Assembly: GCA_037044905.1 (NCBI GenBank)
Contig: JBAOKB010000028.1
Coordinates: 45,388-109,387, forward strand
From: Hortaea werneckii
Taxonomy: Eukaryota > Ascomycota > Dothideomycetes > Mycosphaerellales > Teratosphaeriaceae
Length of the DNA: 64,000 bases
Direction of reading: 5' to 3'
Both the position numbers and the translations under genes were made by a program. Under the pieces are notes generated by a model. That model did no database searches and had not been told where the DNA came from. It saw nothing but the letters and a program-made list of their open reading frames with translations. Positions 20,497 to 30,050 of the stretch are shown here, piece by piece (within the stretch, counting starts at the first letter, position 1; each line of letters begins with the position of its first letter).

Positions 20497-21691
20497 ATTC
20501 CGTCCGTACCAGCGTGGAGAAGGGGGTCTTTGGGAAGATTCCCGCGGAAGTTGCGTCAGCAGCGGTTGAAGGAAAGGTTCTCTATCGCTTCCTCAGGTTG
20601 TGAGCCTACAGCTCAACAAAGATGTGCGACGTTGTGAATTAGTTTCTCAAGTATTTTGGTCACAACAAAAATACCCGTATCAACCGGCCAGCATTTCAAT
20701 CATTCCGAGATGTCGGACAGTTTATTCCAAGTGGTGAATGGGGTCCCGGGAGTGTGCACTGGAGCCTGTTCGGCAACGGAAGCGGTAGATTGTTACCATA
20801 CATGTGGTGTCGGTCTTTTTGAACGCATTTGATGACGGAGGTGGTCTCACGATGACAGGGAGTAGACCCGCTTGCCGCCCGGTCATACGGATTTCGTCTG
20901 TAAATGCGGTTCCGACGAGCAGTAGTAGTGCTTGGCCATAACTCACTCCGGCAGCCTGGCATCTAAGACCTGTTTGATACAAGTAGCTCTCAACGGGCTG
21001 ACTGTCGAGTCTGTAGCCATGCCGTAGAAACAGCATTCAGTCTTGCAAAAAGGGGAGGCCGGGCACTTTCCCCTTCATAACGTAAGAGCCACCTCGTGCC
21101 TGCTAAGATCAGAGGTCGTTGGCGGTCTTCAGACGACCTGGTACCATCTTTCCAGGCGTCCTTCGGTGGACGGTTCAAAGGGCGTTCCTCCAAGTGTTGG
21201 GCATGGAAAACTTCGAGCAGACGTCAAAAAGCAATTTATTAACAGCCTTACGCACAGACTCTCGGCCACGCGAACGCCTGCCCACCTGGGCACGCTTTTA
21301 GGGCGAGATGGGATTCAACACCCCGAATCCGCCCTTTGTCTTTTGATTATCTTGTGACGGACAAATCCTGCTGCAAGCTCAATTGACGCATTTGCCCAGC
21401 TCATGCATCATTTTGGCCAAAGCGGAATAATGATGTGCCCTAAATTATCAAAATATGAATTATTAAAGAATCCGGTGCTGGTACCTCCATTTTAACCGAG
21501 AGATACGCGAGCAAAAGACTTTCGGGCTAAAGGCCATCGTGCATGATCTGAAACGTGTTCGAAGACATCATCACGGAGACGCTTAGCAGGCATCCACGCT
21601 CTTAATTCTTCCCTCTGTAGAGTGAGATCGACCGAAGATCTGGCCTATCCGTCCGTCCCCTACCACTAGCGAGCCATCCCGCCCCGTTGAC
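20497..21691. other. Intergenic region, no gene recognised
   Basis: About 1.2 kb with short frames only. The last 200 bp should contain the promoter of the aldolase gene. No repeat, tRNA or transposon end is seen. Confidence 0.5.
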
Positions 21692-22821
21692 ATGGCCACC
21701 GCCAACCAGGCTGGGGCCGTCGCCGCCGTCCCGGATCAAGAGTCCGCAGCAGCGCATAATGTCGAGTGTGCGTGATCATTCTTCTCCTCTCCCTGCTGTG
21801 GGGCAGAGAGAAAAGGCGAGCGGAAGGTAACCTCAAAGGCATGACAGCGCGATATACCAATGCGGAATGGACCAGGTTCCTCTCTGAGGTGGAAAAGAGC
21901 ATCAAGGTGTCAGAAGAGCCGTGTCCGTGTCCCGACGTTGGGAGCCCAGCTTTGGCAAAGACGATAGACCATACCCTCCTGAAGTTGGACGTGCGGCCCA
22001 TACAGTTTGATGAGTTGTGTTCTGAGGCTAGAGTAGACGGCTTCGCGGTAAGAGAGGGCGCCCTGTGATACTCGTTGCAGCGGACATTGATTCTAGGGCA
22101 GACTGTATGCGTGAGACCACCATTCGTGCGAAAATGTGTTTCAGACCTGAAGGGTAGCGGGGTCAAGGTCGCCAGCGTCATTGGCTTCCACGAGGGCACT
22201 TATGACCTGTACCACAAGATAGAGTACGCACAGAGAAGGATCTCAGGACGCAAAAGGCGCGGCTGACTAGAAAATAGAGAAACGAAGTCATCTCTCGAGG
22301 CTGGCGCCGAAGAGCTCGACATTGTGATCAACTACGAGGATCTAAAAGCCGGGGATTACTCCAAGGTCTATAAGGAGCTCGCCACCCTCCGCATGCAAGC
22401 TCCACATCCAGTCATGCTCAAACTCATCCTCGAGACTTCTCAGCTGGATAGATCCCAGATCATCGCCGGATGCGCCCTGGCAGCAGCGGCGCACTACGAC
22501 TTCGTCAAGACCTCGACAGGTTTCAAAGGTCACGGGGCTACGATTGAGCACGTCCGGCTCATGAAAGCATGTTGTGACAGTGTCAGTGTAGTGAACGGGA
22601 CTGGGCGGACGATGCAAGTGAAGGCGTCGGGTGGCATTCGGACTATCGAGGATGCTGTGAAGATGCTAGAGGCTGGCGCGAGTAGGTTGGGGACGAGCGG
22701 GGGCGTTTGGATCGTGAAGGAGGGCAGAGAGCAAGCAGAGAGAAGTCAGAGTCCACCTTCGGCGAAGGAAAGGAGTGGCTCCAGGCCGGGCCTGACAACG
22801 CGGCTCTTTACAGATTACTAG
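21692..22821 (+). CDS. Deoxyribose-phosphate aldolase (DeoC family), about 313 aa, four exons
   Basis: Proposed model join(21692..21767,21848..22047,22102..22223,22278..22821). Introns 2 and 3 are both 54 nt, and intron 3 has a perfect CTGAC branch site. Intron 1 is less certain: acceptors at 21826 and 21847 both keep frame, and translation could instead start at ATG 21841. The conserved DeoC motifs appear in order: DHTLLK, VDGFA-TVCVRPPFV (restored by removing intron 2), VASVIGFHEG, EAGAEELDIVINY (restored by removing intron 3), the Schiff-base lysine in DFVKTSTGF, and VKASGGIRT. It cleaves 2-deoxyribose-5-phosphate to glyceraldehyde-3-phosphate and acetaldehyde in nucleoside catabolism. The C-terminal 35 residues are a charged tail not typical of the family. 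Confidence 0.85.
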
Positions 22822-23455
22822 TCATGCCGAGCAGTGTAATTTGATGCAGAAGTGGCCTCTAGCAAGGCAGCAATTCCCATATGATTTGTCTCTAATGAGT
22901 CTTAATGAAGCATTACTAGTATATGCGCCAGCATCAGAGCTCCTCGATACGACTTGAAGGTACGATGGAATTCCATGCTGCTGTCCTCATCATACGGTAC
23001 CTACCTAAACAGTAGGTATCTTGTTTGACCCAGCACTTGGGCATTCCACATTCTGGATCGGCCGAGTGTCGCGCTTGCCCGAAACAGAAGTGCGGGACCA
23101 GCCGTTCCGCTTCCCGCTCTGTCACCGAAGGTGCACTTCAAACCCACCTTCCTTCCACGCTTCTCTTTGCTCTCTAGGCCTCCAGGTGTCGTGGACACCA
23201 TACTCTTTGTTTCACTCCCGACTGTTAAACGATGACTTACTAGATACCTACTCAGCTATTTGAGAGAACGCAGTCTTGACTGCTCTTGCAAGTGCTGACC
23301 GACTTTCCACGACCGACTTCGTCGCCACCTCCGCCATCTCCGTTCAGGTATCAGCCCGCACTCCAGTGTCCACGAGGAGATCCGTGTCTTCAATTGCTTC
23401 AGTCTCGACTATCGCGCCAGAACGGGAATCGCAGAGGAAGGCTATCTTCATCACT
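22822..23455. other. Intergenic region
   Basis: 634 bp upstream of the GIY-YIG/Zn2Cys6 gene. It contains an in-frame-looking stretch from 23276 that I treat as 5' leader. No RNA gene or repeat is seen. Confidence 0.45.
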
Positions 23456-25379
23456 ATGCCTCCAAACTCAAGACGCTTTACGAACGTCTACGAGGTTTCG
23501 GACTCCGACGCGGACGAGCTTTGGTCCGAAGTAACAGTAGATGGAGTACGTTTCATGTCAACCGTCAAAAGATCGCGCTGACTCAGTAATGAAATAGAAG
23601 GACCAGGGCGTCACTCGCATCCATACTACTGCTGAGGACCTGGCAGGCATTCCGTCGGTTGCTGTTCAGGACGAGCTCTAGGGGAGCTCCAACTATCGAC
23701 AGATCCCAGAAGTCAGCGTCACAAAGTACTCAGAAGCCGTCCATTCGTACGAGGACGAGCAGTTGGAGACCTCGATAGGAGCTCAAAGGGACGAGCCCGT
23801 CGCGAAGACGAATGGACCTCAGGATGACGACGATCATGTCTCGTCCCTCTATCGTCCCGTGCACTTGGGTCCGCAGGGAGTTGGACGAAACCCCGACCTC
23901 AATTTGGACGATCTGAGCGAGGATTCTGATCCTGTCGTCCCCCGTTCCAGTCGCCGACGCTTCACTGGGCGTCTAGTCAAACGCGACGTCGACCATTACG
24001 CCGCAAGCGAAGACTCCGATCCTGTCATCGTCCTTCCCAGTCGTAAACGGTTCGCTGGACGCCTTTGTCGAAGTCTCGTTCATGGCTCTGACGACAATGT
24101 TGACGATGTCGCATCGTCCACTGACGAGAAGCTCTCTCATGATTCCCTGGGGATTGACGAACCCAGGATAGACGCTCTACTCCATCTCGCCGTCATCTCC
24201 GAACACTCCATTCCGACACTTGCCGCGAGCTTCAATCCTAAAGGCTGCAACAGGTTCCCAGTATTCGAGACGCGTCTTCATGAGTACTTAGAGGGCTACA
24301 TGAAGTTAAGCACCGCTAATTTTGACATCACCGAGACTAATTACAAAGTCCTTCACGCCCTTAGCATCGAGACATGGCAGGAGCTCATTTCAGAGATGAC
24401 GCTTCCGGGGACGAAGCACCTCCTTTCGCAAGCACAAGCACCGACAGTAGCTGAATGGATGTCATTGCCTCCTATTGCGGGCTCGTGGAATCCTGGAGCT
24501 TACATTGGCGTCATCGTCACCGACCGTGCGCTTCATGAGGGCCACGACTTCATTTACGTTGGCTCCGCCTCGTCCCCTGGAAAAGGTCTCGCATCAAGGA
24601 CGAACCAGCACCTCGACCCTGACTACCGCGAAAATGCGAAGAAGAAGGCCTATAACTACCATTACATTGTCGTCGATCAGCCTGGCCGCGGCCGTGTCGA
24701 GTACTTCCGTAAGCTAGCTGAAACCCGGTTTCGTCTGCGGACGGCAGACCATATCAACAGTATTCGAGCTCAGTGTAACGTTGCCGAGCAGATCCTTTCG
24801 TCTTGGGCAAAATCGGAGATTTCCAACAATGAGACTAGGTACCGCTCGGTCAAACGCTTCACACCATGGGAATCTACTGAGTACTACGGGACCAACTCTC
24901 GTCCACCTTTCAAACAAGACTTCACGGTCACGAATTCGGAACGGAACCCCATCACACCAGAGGAAGCCCACCAGCGTGACATTGATCGTCGGCGGAATTG
25001 GCGTGCGAATCAGTCAGAACGTGAGCGCCAGTATGAAGCTGCTCTGCTTCGCGATTATCATCGTCGAGTTCGCATGGTCGAGCAGGATATGATGACGAGA
25101 GGTGCGACCGAAGAAGAGGTGCAGGCGTTCAGGAAAGACGAGCGAGAAGCTGCGAGAGAGAGACGACTTCAGGGGCAGCTGGACCCGGACGTTACGACGG
25201 TCCCAGAGCACCTTGAGCTCCGACCTATTCATCCCAGAGTTAAACGTGGGCAGGCCTGCAAACGCTGTAGATTCGAGAAAGCTAGGTGTAATGGTGAGTC
25301 GCCCTGCTCACGTTGCGTCGGCAGGGACGAGGTATGTGAGCCCCAGGTGCTCAAGCCGAGTAAGTCCAAGAGCAGCTAG
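23456..25379 (+). CDS. GIY-YIG-like domain protein with C-terminal Zn2Cys6 cluster, about 595 aa
   Basis: Preferred model join(23456..23545,23682..25379). Exon 1 is MPPNSRRFTNVYEVSDSD.... A 136-nt GTACGT...CTCTAG intron rejoins frame. With a shorter 52-nt intron (acceptor 23597) a TAG at 23679-23681 interrupts the otherwise open frame, so the gene may instead be disabled. The N-terminal third is acidic and holds two copies of an SEDSDPV...PSRxRFxGRL motif. The centre (about 302-410) resembles a GIY-YIG nuclease fold: GAYIGV, FIYVGSA, then ASRTNQHL with the expected Arg. The C-terminal 49 residues are a canonical Zn2Cys6 cluster (C-x2-C-x6-C-x5-C-x2-C-x6-C). No close function is known to me. 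Nuclease and DNA-binding roles are inferred from motifs. Confidence 0.65.
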
Positions 25380-25746
25380 ATCGCTCGTCCCGAGGACGAG
25401 AGGTCATGGAGGATGGATACGATCTCGCTTCCCGCATCTTGTACGTGCTTCTCCGCACGAGACTAGCTAGAGGATTTGACGTCGGTTACGTAAGGGCACC
25501 TCGCGAAGAAAATGGCTACAGTATTTCCTGGCATATATGCTTGAACACATGTAACTAGCAAAGTATATCTCTAGATAATCTCGAGCGCTAAATAGTATTC
25601 ATTCCATTGCTTCCCACAAATCTGAACGCTCGCTGTTTCCAGTGAAGGTACATAGCTTTCCTACTCCGAACCGAGGTGTCGAGGATGCAGGGCAATTTGC
25701 GAGATCGTGAAACAGAGTGTTGTTGCCATGCGACTCTGTTAAGCGA

Positions 25747-26182
25747 ATTGCGACTTCGCGTTCATCACGATCGCACTCTAATAATGCCACAGGGCCAAAC
25801 CTGACTTCGGGTTACACCTAGACTTTCCTGGACCTTACACTGGGTCCAGCAGATGCGAAATGCCAAAGCCGACTTCGTGTCCTGCTCCCGAACCTCAACC
25901 AACGCATTAGAACCAGCAGATGCGACATGCCAATCCTGACTTCAGGTTACCCCTCTAGGTCGAGCAGACACCAAAGGCCAGACCTGACTTCGGGTCATAC
26001 TTAGACCTCGCTGGATACCTTGAATTCAGTAGATGCGAGACGCCAAACCCGACTTCGGGTTCCATTTCTAGGCAAATTGGGACAACAAACGCAAGTAAAC
26101 GCTCGGTTTTGTTTCTGACCTTTGGATTGACGTTGAGCTCGAGGTACACAAACAAGCCAGCCGCCAAAGGCGACCTCGCATT
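25747..26182. repeat. Degenerate tandem repeat, about 67-bp period, with hairpin cores
   Basis: A core of the form GCCAAAcCyGACTTCGGGTT recurs at about 25794, 25862, 25929, 25977, 26042 and, weaker, 26163, with a related copy at 25751. Most spacings are 65-68 bp. Each core is a near-palindrome, perfect at 26046-26061 (AACCCGA-CT-TCGGGTT). A second shared motif, CAGATGCGA, precedes several copies. Copies are diverged, so this is an old array. No coding frame runs through it. Confidence 0.65.
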
Positions 26183-26568
26183 CAAAATCCATGTTTCGAC
26201 TCCAGACTCAATTTATTTTGAATAGCAACAACCCGAGCTCGTGGTTGATGTAAGCTCGATGCAGATGCACGAGGTAGGCAAGCGAGTTGGTACTTTTGAA
26301 ATGAACAGGTCGTAGAACCCGACCGCGATGCAACCACGACTTCAAGGTCACTCAAACAGTCTTCGAGACAAGGCGAAGCGTGATTCCGTAATGAGACTAC
26401 AGTCACGGGATGATTCATGGTATCAAATGGCCTTGATTCTGGGTAGCTTAAAGAAGGTCAAAAAGAAAGAAAAAAGAATTGAATCACTGCCCATGCTCTT
26501 CGATCGAAGACTGATATTGATTGAAGAGGGAGGTTGTAGTGTGGACAAGAATCAAGAATAAAAAGAGC

Positions 26569-26573
26569 AAAAA
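26569..26573 (-). terminator. Pol III T5 terminator downstream of tRNA-Glu
   Basis: On the minus strand a TTTTT run begins 14 nt after the discriminator base at 26587, and a second T5 lies at 26560-26564. No T4 run occurs inside the proposed gene, including its 60-nt intron, so a Pol III transcript could cover the whole unit. Confidence 0.65.
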
Positions 26574-26586
26574 GATATTTTGAATG

Positions 26587-26729
26587 TTCGGATACCCTTC
26601 ATGATTGTTAGTAGATGTTCAGACATGCTCATAATGAATGAGGAGTAATAACTTACGGGAGTCGAACCCGGCTCTGCCCGGCGCTCTCGTGTTGAAAGCG
26701 GGCGATGCTAGCCGATACACCATATCCGA
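26587..26729 (-). tRNA. tRNA-Glu(UUC) split by an anticodon-loop intron and a GT-AG-type intron in the T-stem
   Basis: Proposed mature exons on the minus strand: 26729-26693, 26681-26657, 26596-26587 (72 nt). The acceptor stem TCGGATA/TATCCGA pairs 7 of 7. The D-arm is GTGT/GCAT. The anticodon stem GCCCG/CGGGC pairs 5 of 5 with loop CTTTCAC (anticodon TTC). The T-stem CCGGG/CCCGG pairs 5 of 5 with loop TTCGACT, and the discriminator is A. Intron 1 (26692-26682, 11 nt) sits at the canonical 37/38 position, and its GAGAGC can pair with the anticodon region, as in eukaryotic pre-tRNAs. Intron 2 (26656-26597, 60 nt) starts GTAAGT, has TACTAAC 11 nt before its AAG end, and splits the 3' T-stem strand. 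A box (TGGTGTATCGG) and B box (GGTTCGACTCC) are intact. Without removing intron 2 the acceptor stem cannot form. Confidence 0.8.
26597..26656 (-). other. 60-nt spliceosomal-like intron inside tRNA-Glu T-stem
   Basis: GT...AG boundaries, a consensus GTAAGT donor, a yeast-perfect TACTAAC branch motif (26613-26607), an AAG acceptor, and a length matching the mRNA introns elsewhere in this window (53-70 nt). The insertion point lies between T-stem nucleotides 63 and 64. By homology of ends, one- or two-base shifts of the boundary are possible, but only the GT-AG choice uses all splice signals. Confidence 0.7.
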
Positions 26730-26835
26730 TGTTGAGGGAGGATGTCTTATAATTGAATATAAATCAAAATTTTTGAGCCGAGGGTTGTCCGGGGGAAGCC
26801 ACGCAACCCTGAACAACCCTCCTTCCCTTTGACAT
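26730..26835. promoter_or_regulatory. Upstream flank of the split tRNA gene
   Basis: On the minus strand, AATTATAAG lies about 20-28 nt before the first tRNA base. A TATA-like element at this distance is commonly associated with TFIIIB positioning in fungi. The assignment is tentative. Confidence 0.35.
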
Positions 26836-26841
26836 GGGTCC

Positions 26842-27520
26842 TGTTAGTCGGGAATGCCCCGTAGGGCCATATCTTGATGCCAAAGATTTGGAGACGCAAG
26901 ACAGTAAAATTGTTACAGATCTCAAGGAAGCAGCGTCTCCATGATTGGTCTGGAGTGCTTTACCGTGGCTTTTGTTACTGTCCGAGAGCCAGTGATGCCG
27001 AGGAAATGTATATAGCTATCCTAACAAGGAATCCCAGCAGAGCTTCACGCTCTTCTTGGTCGGAAGCACTCTGTAGGGGCTTCTAAAAGTATTTCATATT
27101 CAGAGATACCAAGAGTCAGATCCCCTAAGTCTTTGGCTGCTTTTGTTAGTCGAAAGCTCTCTATAGAGGCTCATGTTAGCAAGCAACATTCAGAGATACT
27201 AAGGGCTCGTGTAACATGGAAATCCCGAGAAAACCATTCAATCTTGTTAGTCGGAAGCACTATACAAGAGCTCTTACTAAGGTCCATAATTTAGCGATGT
27301 CAAATGGATTCCAATCTTTAACACCGTCTATAACCCCAAGAAACCCGGCCGCGCGTTTGTTAGCTAGGAGGGGTTTACGAGGGCTTTTGTCACCAACCAG
27401 GACACGGAGATGCCAAGTAGGATTAGAAAATTGAAGCTTCGAGAAAGCCATCCGCTTTGATAAATCAGAAGCTCTTTACAGGGGCATTCTGTAACGACCG
27501 AGATCCAGAGATCCCGAACA
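26842..27520. repeat. Degenerate tandem repeat, about 105-bp period
   Basis: Two motif families recur together. One is TTGTTAGTCGGAAGCaCT with a following GGGGCTTCT-like block, at about 26842, 26973, 27053, 27145, 27244, 27357 and 27462. The other is CAGAGATaCCAAG, at about 26875, 26992, 27103, 27190, 27295, 27407 and 27508. Spacings are about 87-117 bp. Copies are strongly diverged and no reading frame is conserved through them. It begins shortly after the split tRNA gene. It may be a decayed satellite. Confidence 0.6.
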
Positions 27521-27877
27521 TTCTTACTTTCTTCCTTTCCAGTCAATTCTTGCCTTTATGCAGTAATGTTTTCGGATGTCTATCTCCGACCAACCCTAGG
27601 GGTGTGTCTGTCAACGTAAGTACCATGTAGATGATAGACGAGAAGCGACAGAGAGAGAACTCAAAGAAATGATGCACATGGTAACGGATGAAAGCAAAGT
27701 CACCCGCTCTCCTGACGTGAAGATGATTGTGGATTGCTGTGCTTCTACTGTATTGGTTATGGACGAGCGGATCAGAATCACCCATCTATGACGGTGATAC
27801 AAGAGACGAGCAGACTTTTGAACGTTTCCGGTGCTTTGGAAGCCGAAGTCAAGGTGAAAAGGTCTTTCGAGCCGCAA

Positions 27878-28927
27878 CTATCCGTCTCTCGACCGTGAGT
27901 GCCGATGCCTGCGCCGTTCGCGAGAGGGGCTTCTACTATGGCGCCGTCCATGGTGGTGACGCCTGCGTTTCCTTCCATCGTCTCTTTCTTGCCCAGCGTC
28001 CTTGGTAGAGTCTAGACTGAAACCTTCAAGATCGTCTTGCTCATCCCCATGCTTTCTGCGATGGTGCCTTCGGTCATGGCGTCTTTTCCTGTCCTCTTCC
28101 CTCTTCAGGTCATCGATTTCTCTCGATCTTTCGGTTTGCCAGCGTGCTCTGTCATGCTCACTTTGCTTCAGCTGCCGCTGAGCCTGCTGCATTGCTGCAA
28201 AGGGATCACTCGAAGAGATGCGGTTACGCTCTCTTTCCTTGCGCAGCGGGTCTTCGTTACCCCAGACGTCCTTTCCTGCGAGGTCCGGCAGCTGCAATGC
28301 AGTACTGCGGCTGTCCAGAGCGCTTTGCGATTTCTGTGAGGCATACCATGGCTTCTCAGTGCCCTGCCTGAAACCACCGGCATTGCTGAAACGCATGGTG
28401 TATCGGTCTTCTTCCGTCTTCCGCTTTCTTTCTTGCTCATCATGCCCTCCAGGTCGCTTTCCGACATGATGTCTCTCCGCCTTGGGAGGCGCAAAGAGCT
28501 GCAAGTGCCCTGATTCATCTACGAGTGACGCATCCTCCTCACGAGTCTTCGCCAGAGCATTCCTTACCTTTTCGTTGCTCTCGGCATCTTCTCTCGCATG
28601 CCGAATGTCTCTATCCGTATCGTCCTCACCTCTCAACCTCCTTCGCTTGAGTTCATGTGATACAACTGGACCTGCATCTCGGCTTCTTTTGACACCTTGA
28701 TCTAATTCTGTACGTTCGCGTGCATCTGTCACAGACGCTGACTCAGATAAAGGTGCAGGCTGCTCGCCTCGAAGCAGAGCTATGCGGCGTGCGGAGTCTT
28801 CTTCCTGCATGCGCTGTTCTTCAGCTTCCTCCTCCGCCTTCGCCGCAGCCTCATCTCGGCGGACCCGAGCGACATTCTCCTCATTATAGACGTTCCAGCT
28901 CTTCTTACCCAGCAGATGTAGCGGCAT
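27878..28927 (-). CDS. CIR_N-domain protein, LENG1-like putative splicing-associated factor, 349 aa
   Basis: A single exon. The N-terminus MPLHLLGKKSWNVYNEENVARVRRDEAAAK matches the CIR_N domain found in CIR1, LENG1 and several spliceosome-associated proteins, followed by a charged coiled coil to about residue 60. A KPWY motif lies near residue 195. The rest is rich in Arg, Lys, Glu and His and ends in an RS-type tail (RHSRSPSRERRRHRHSRSRDG in two blocks), pointing to a nuclear RNA-processing role. The exact partner is unknown. Confidence 0.8.
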   Translation of the reverse strand: MPLHLLGKKSWNVYNEENVARVRRDEAAAKAEEEAEEQRMQEEDSARRIALLRGEQPAPLSESASVTDARERTELDQGVKRSRDAGPVVSHELKRRRLRGEDDTDRDIRHAREDAESNEKVRNALAKTREEDASLVDESGHLQLFAPPKAERHHVGKRPGGHDEQERKRKTEEDRYTMRFSNAGGFRQGTEKPWYASQKSQSALDSRSTALQLPDLAGKDVWGNEDPLRKERERNRISSSDPFAAMQQAQRQLKQSEHDRARWQTERSREIDDLKREEDRKRRHDRRHHRRKHGDEQDDLEGFSLDSTKDAGQERDDGRKRRRHHHGRRHSRSPSRERRRHRHSRSRDG

Positions 28928-30050
28928 CTTTGGCGGCTTGTATGGGCTGTGCTTATGGCATTATCATTGTCAGTGCACAAGTTTCCCGCAGAATCTCCAA
29001 TGGTTCACTACTGTAGCCGGGTGAGCGCTGGCCCCATGCGCTCACTCCAACCTGCCGAATCCAGCGGTCCAGGATGCTTATCCCTGTCGCTGATCAATTT
29101 ATTTGGCTATAGCCGCTGCCGCTTTGCAGGTCTCGGAGAGAATTGCACGCGTCTCAGTGGTCAAGCGGCACCGTTGCTAGACTTGGCAGAAGATATACCG
29201 ATCGCTGCTTGCCAATAATTTTACGAAACGGTGTCGGAAGTCAGCCCATCCATGGTGCGGATAGACGAGGTTGGTTGCCGCGGAGTGCTGGATCTCACGT
29301 GTACAGGCCGAGCTGGCAGAGGGACTTCTGTGAAACTGTCCCTTTCATCCCTTCACTGCCACTATCCTGACAAGTCATCCAACCCTTCACAGTTGGGTTG
29401 GCGACATCCATTGACCTACAGCCTGTCCGCAGCGATACTCGAGAGACCTAATAGGAGCACAGACTGATCAGACGGATCTCAATCAACACACGACGATTCA
29501 CCTCTCTATAATCTGTCACACGATCAGGGAACAGTTCGGTTGCTGGACGGTGCGCTGTACAATATCTTCGCATGTCATCATAGCGCCAGATATACTACTT
29601 TCTGGCGCTGCACTGGCGCATCACAAGTATTGGACCGAACAACCCGAAGCTGGTAGCGCAAGAGCCCGCTTCCTATCATACGCCGATGAGCGGCTTTAGC
29701 TTGCGGGACTGGGCGTAACTCAATGTCGCGACGGCCACCATCACGTTAGAGTATCGATACCTATTATTATTACGCCCAAACCTTCGGACTTCCGATCGAA
29801 AGTGTCGTGGGAACACAACAAGGTGGGTTGCCCAACCACCAACACCAATCTCAAGCAGTACTACATTTGAACGAGTAACAGGCTTGCGCTGCTTGTGTCG
29901 CTGGTTGTTGCACGGTGCTGCATCAAGCCACCCGAATACGCTTCAACAAAACAAAGCTACGCTGCCGATCGCACGAATACGCGCCAGCGCGGGCCGCGAT
30001 CTTCCTAAAGACAGGACAAGAGTCGTGTATCGACTGTCTGAACCGTCAAG
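28928..30050. other. Divergent intergenic region
   Basis: 1.1 kb between the CIR_N gene (minus) and the FlbE-like gene (plus). It contains the promoters and leaders of both genes. Short frames only. No RNA gene is recognised. Confidence 0.5.

Noticed and set aside
26587..26729. tRNA pseudogene or tRNA-derived SINE head
   Set aside because: First reading, because the 3' acceptor strand seemed absent. It was found intact 60 nt downstream in exact register, and both T-stem and acceptor stem become perfect after removing a GT-AG segment. Chance decay would not leave this.
25747..27520. CRISPR-like array
   Set aside because: Eukaryotic context, degenerate units and variable spacing; better described as decayed tandem repeats.
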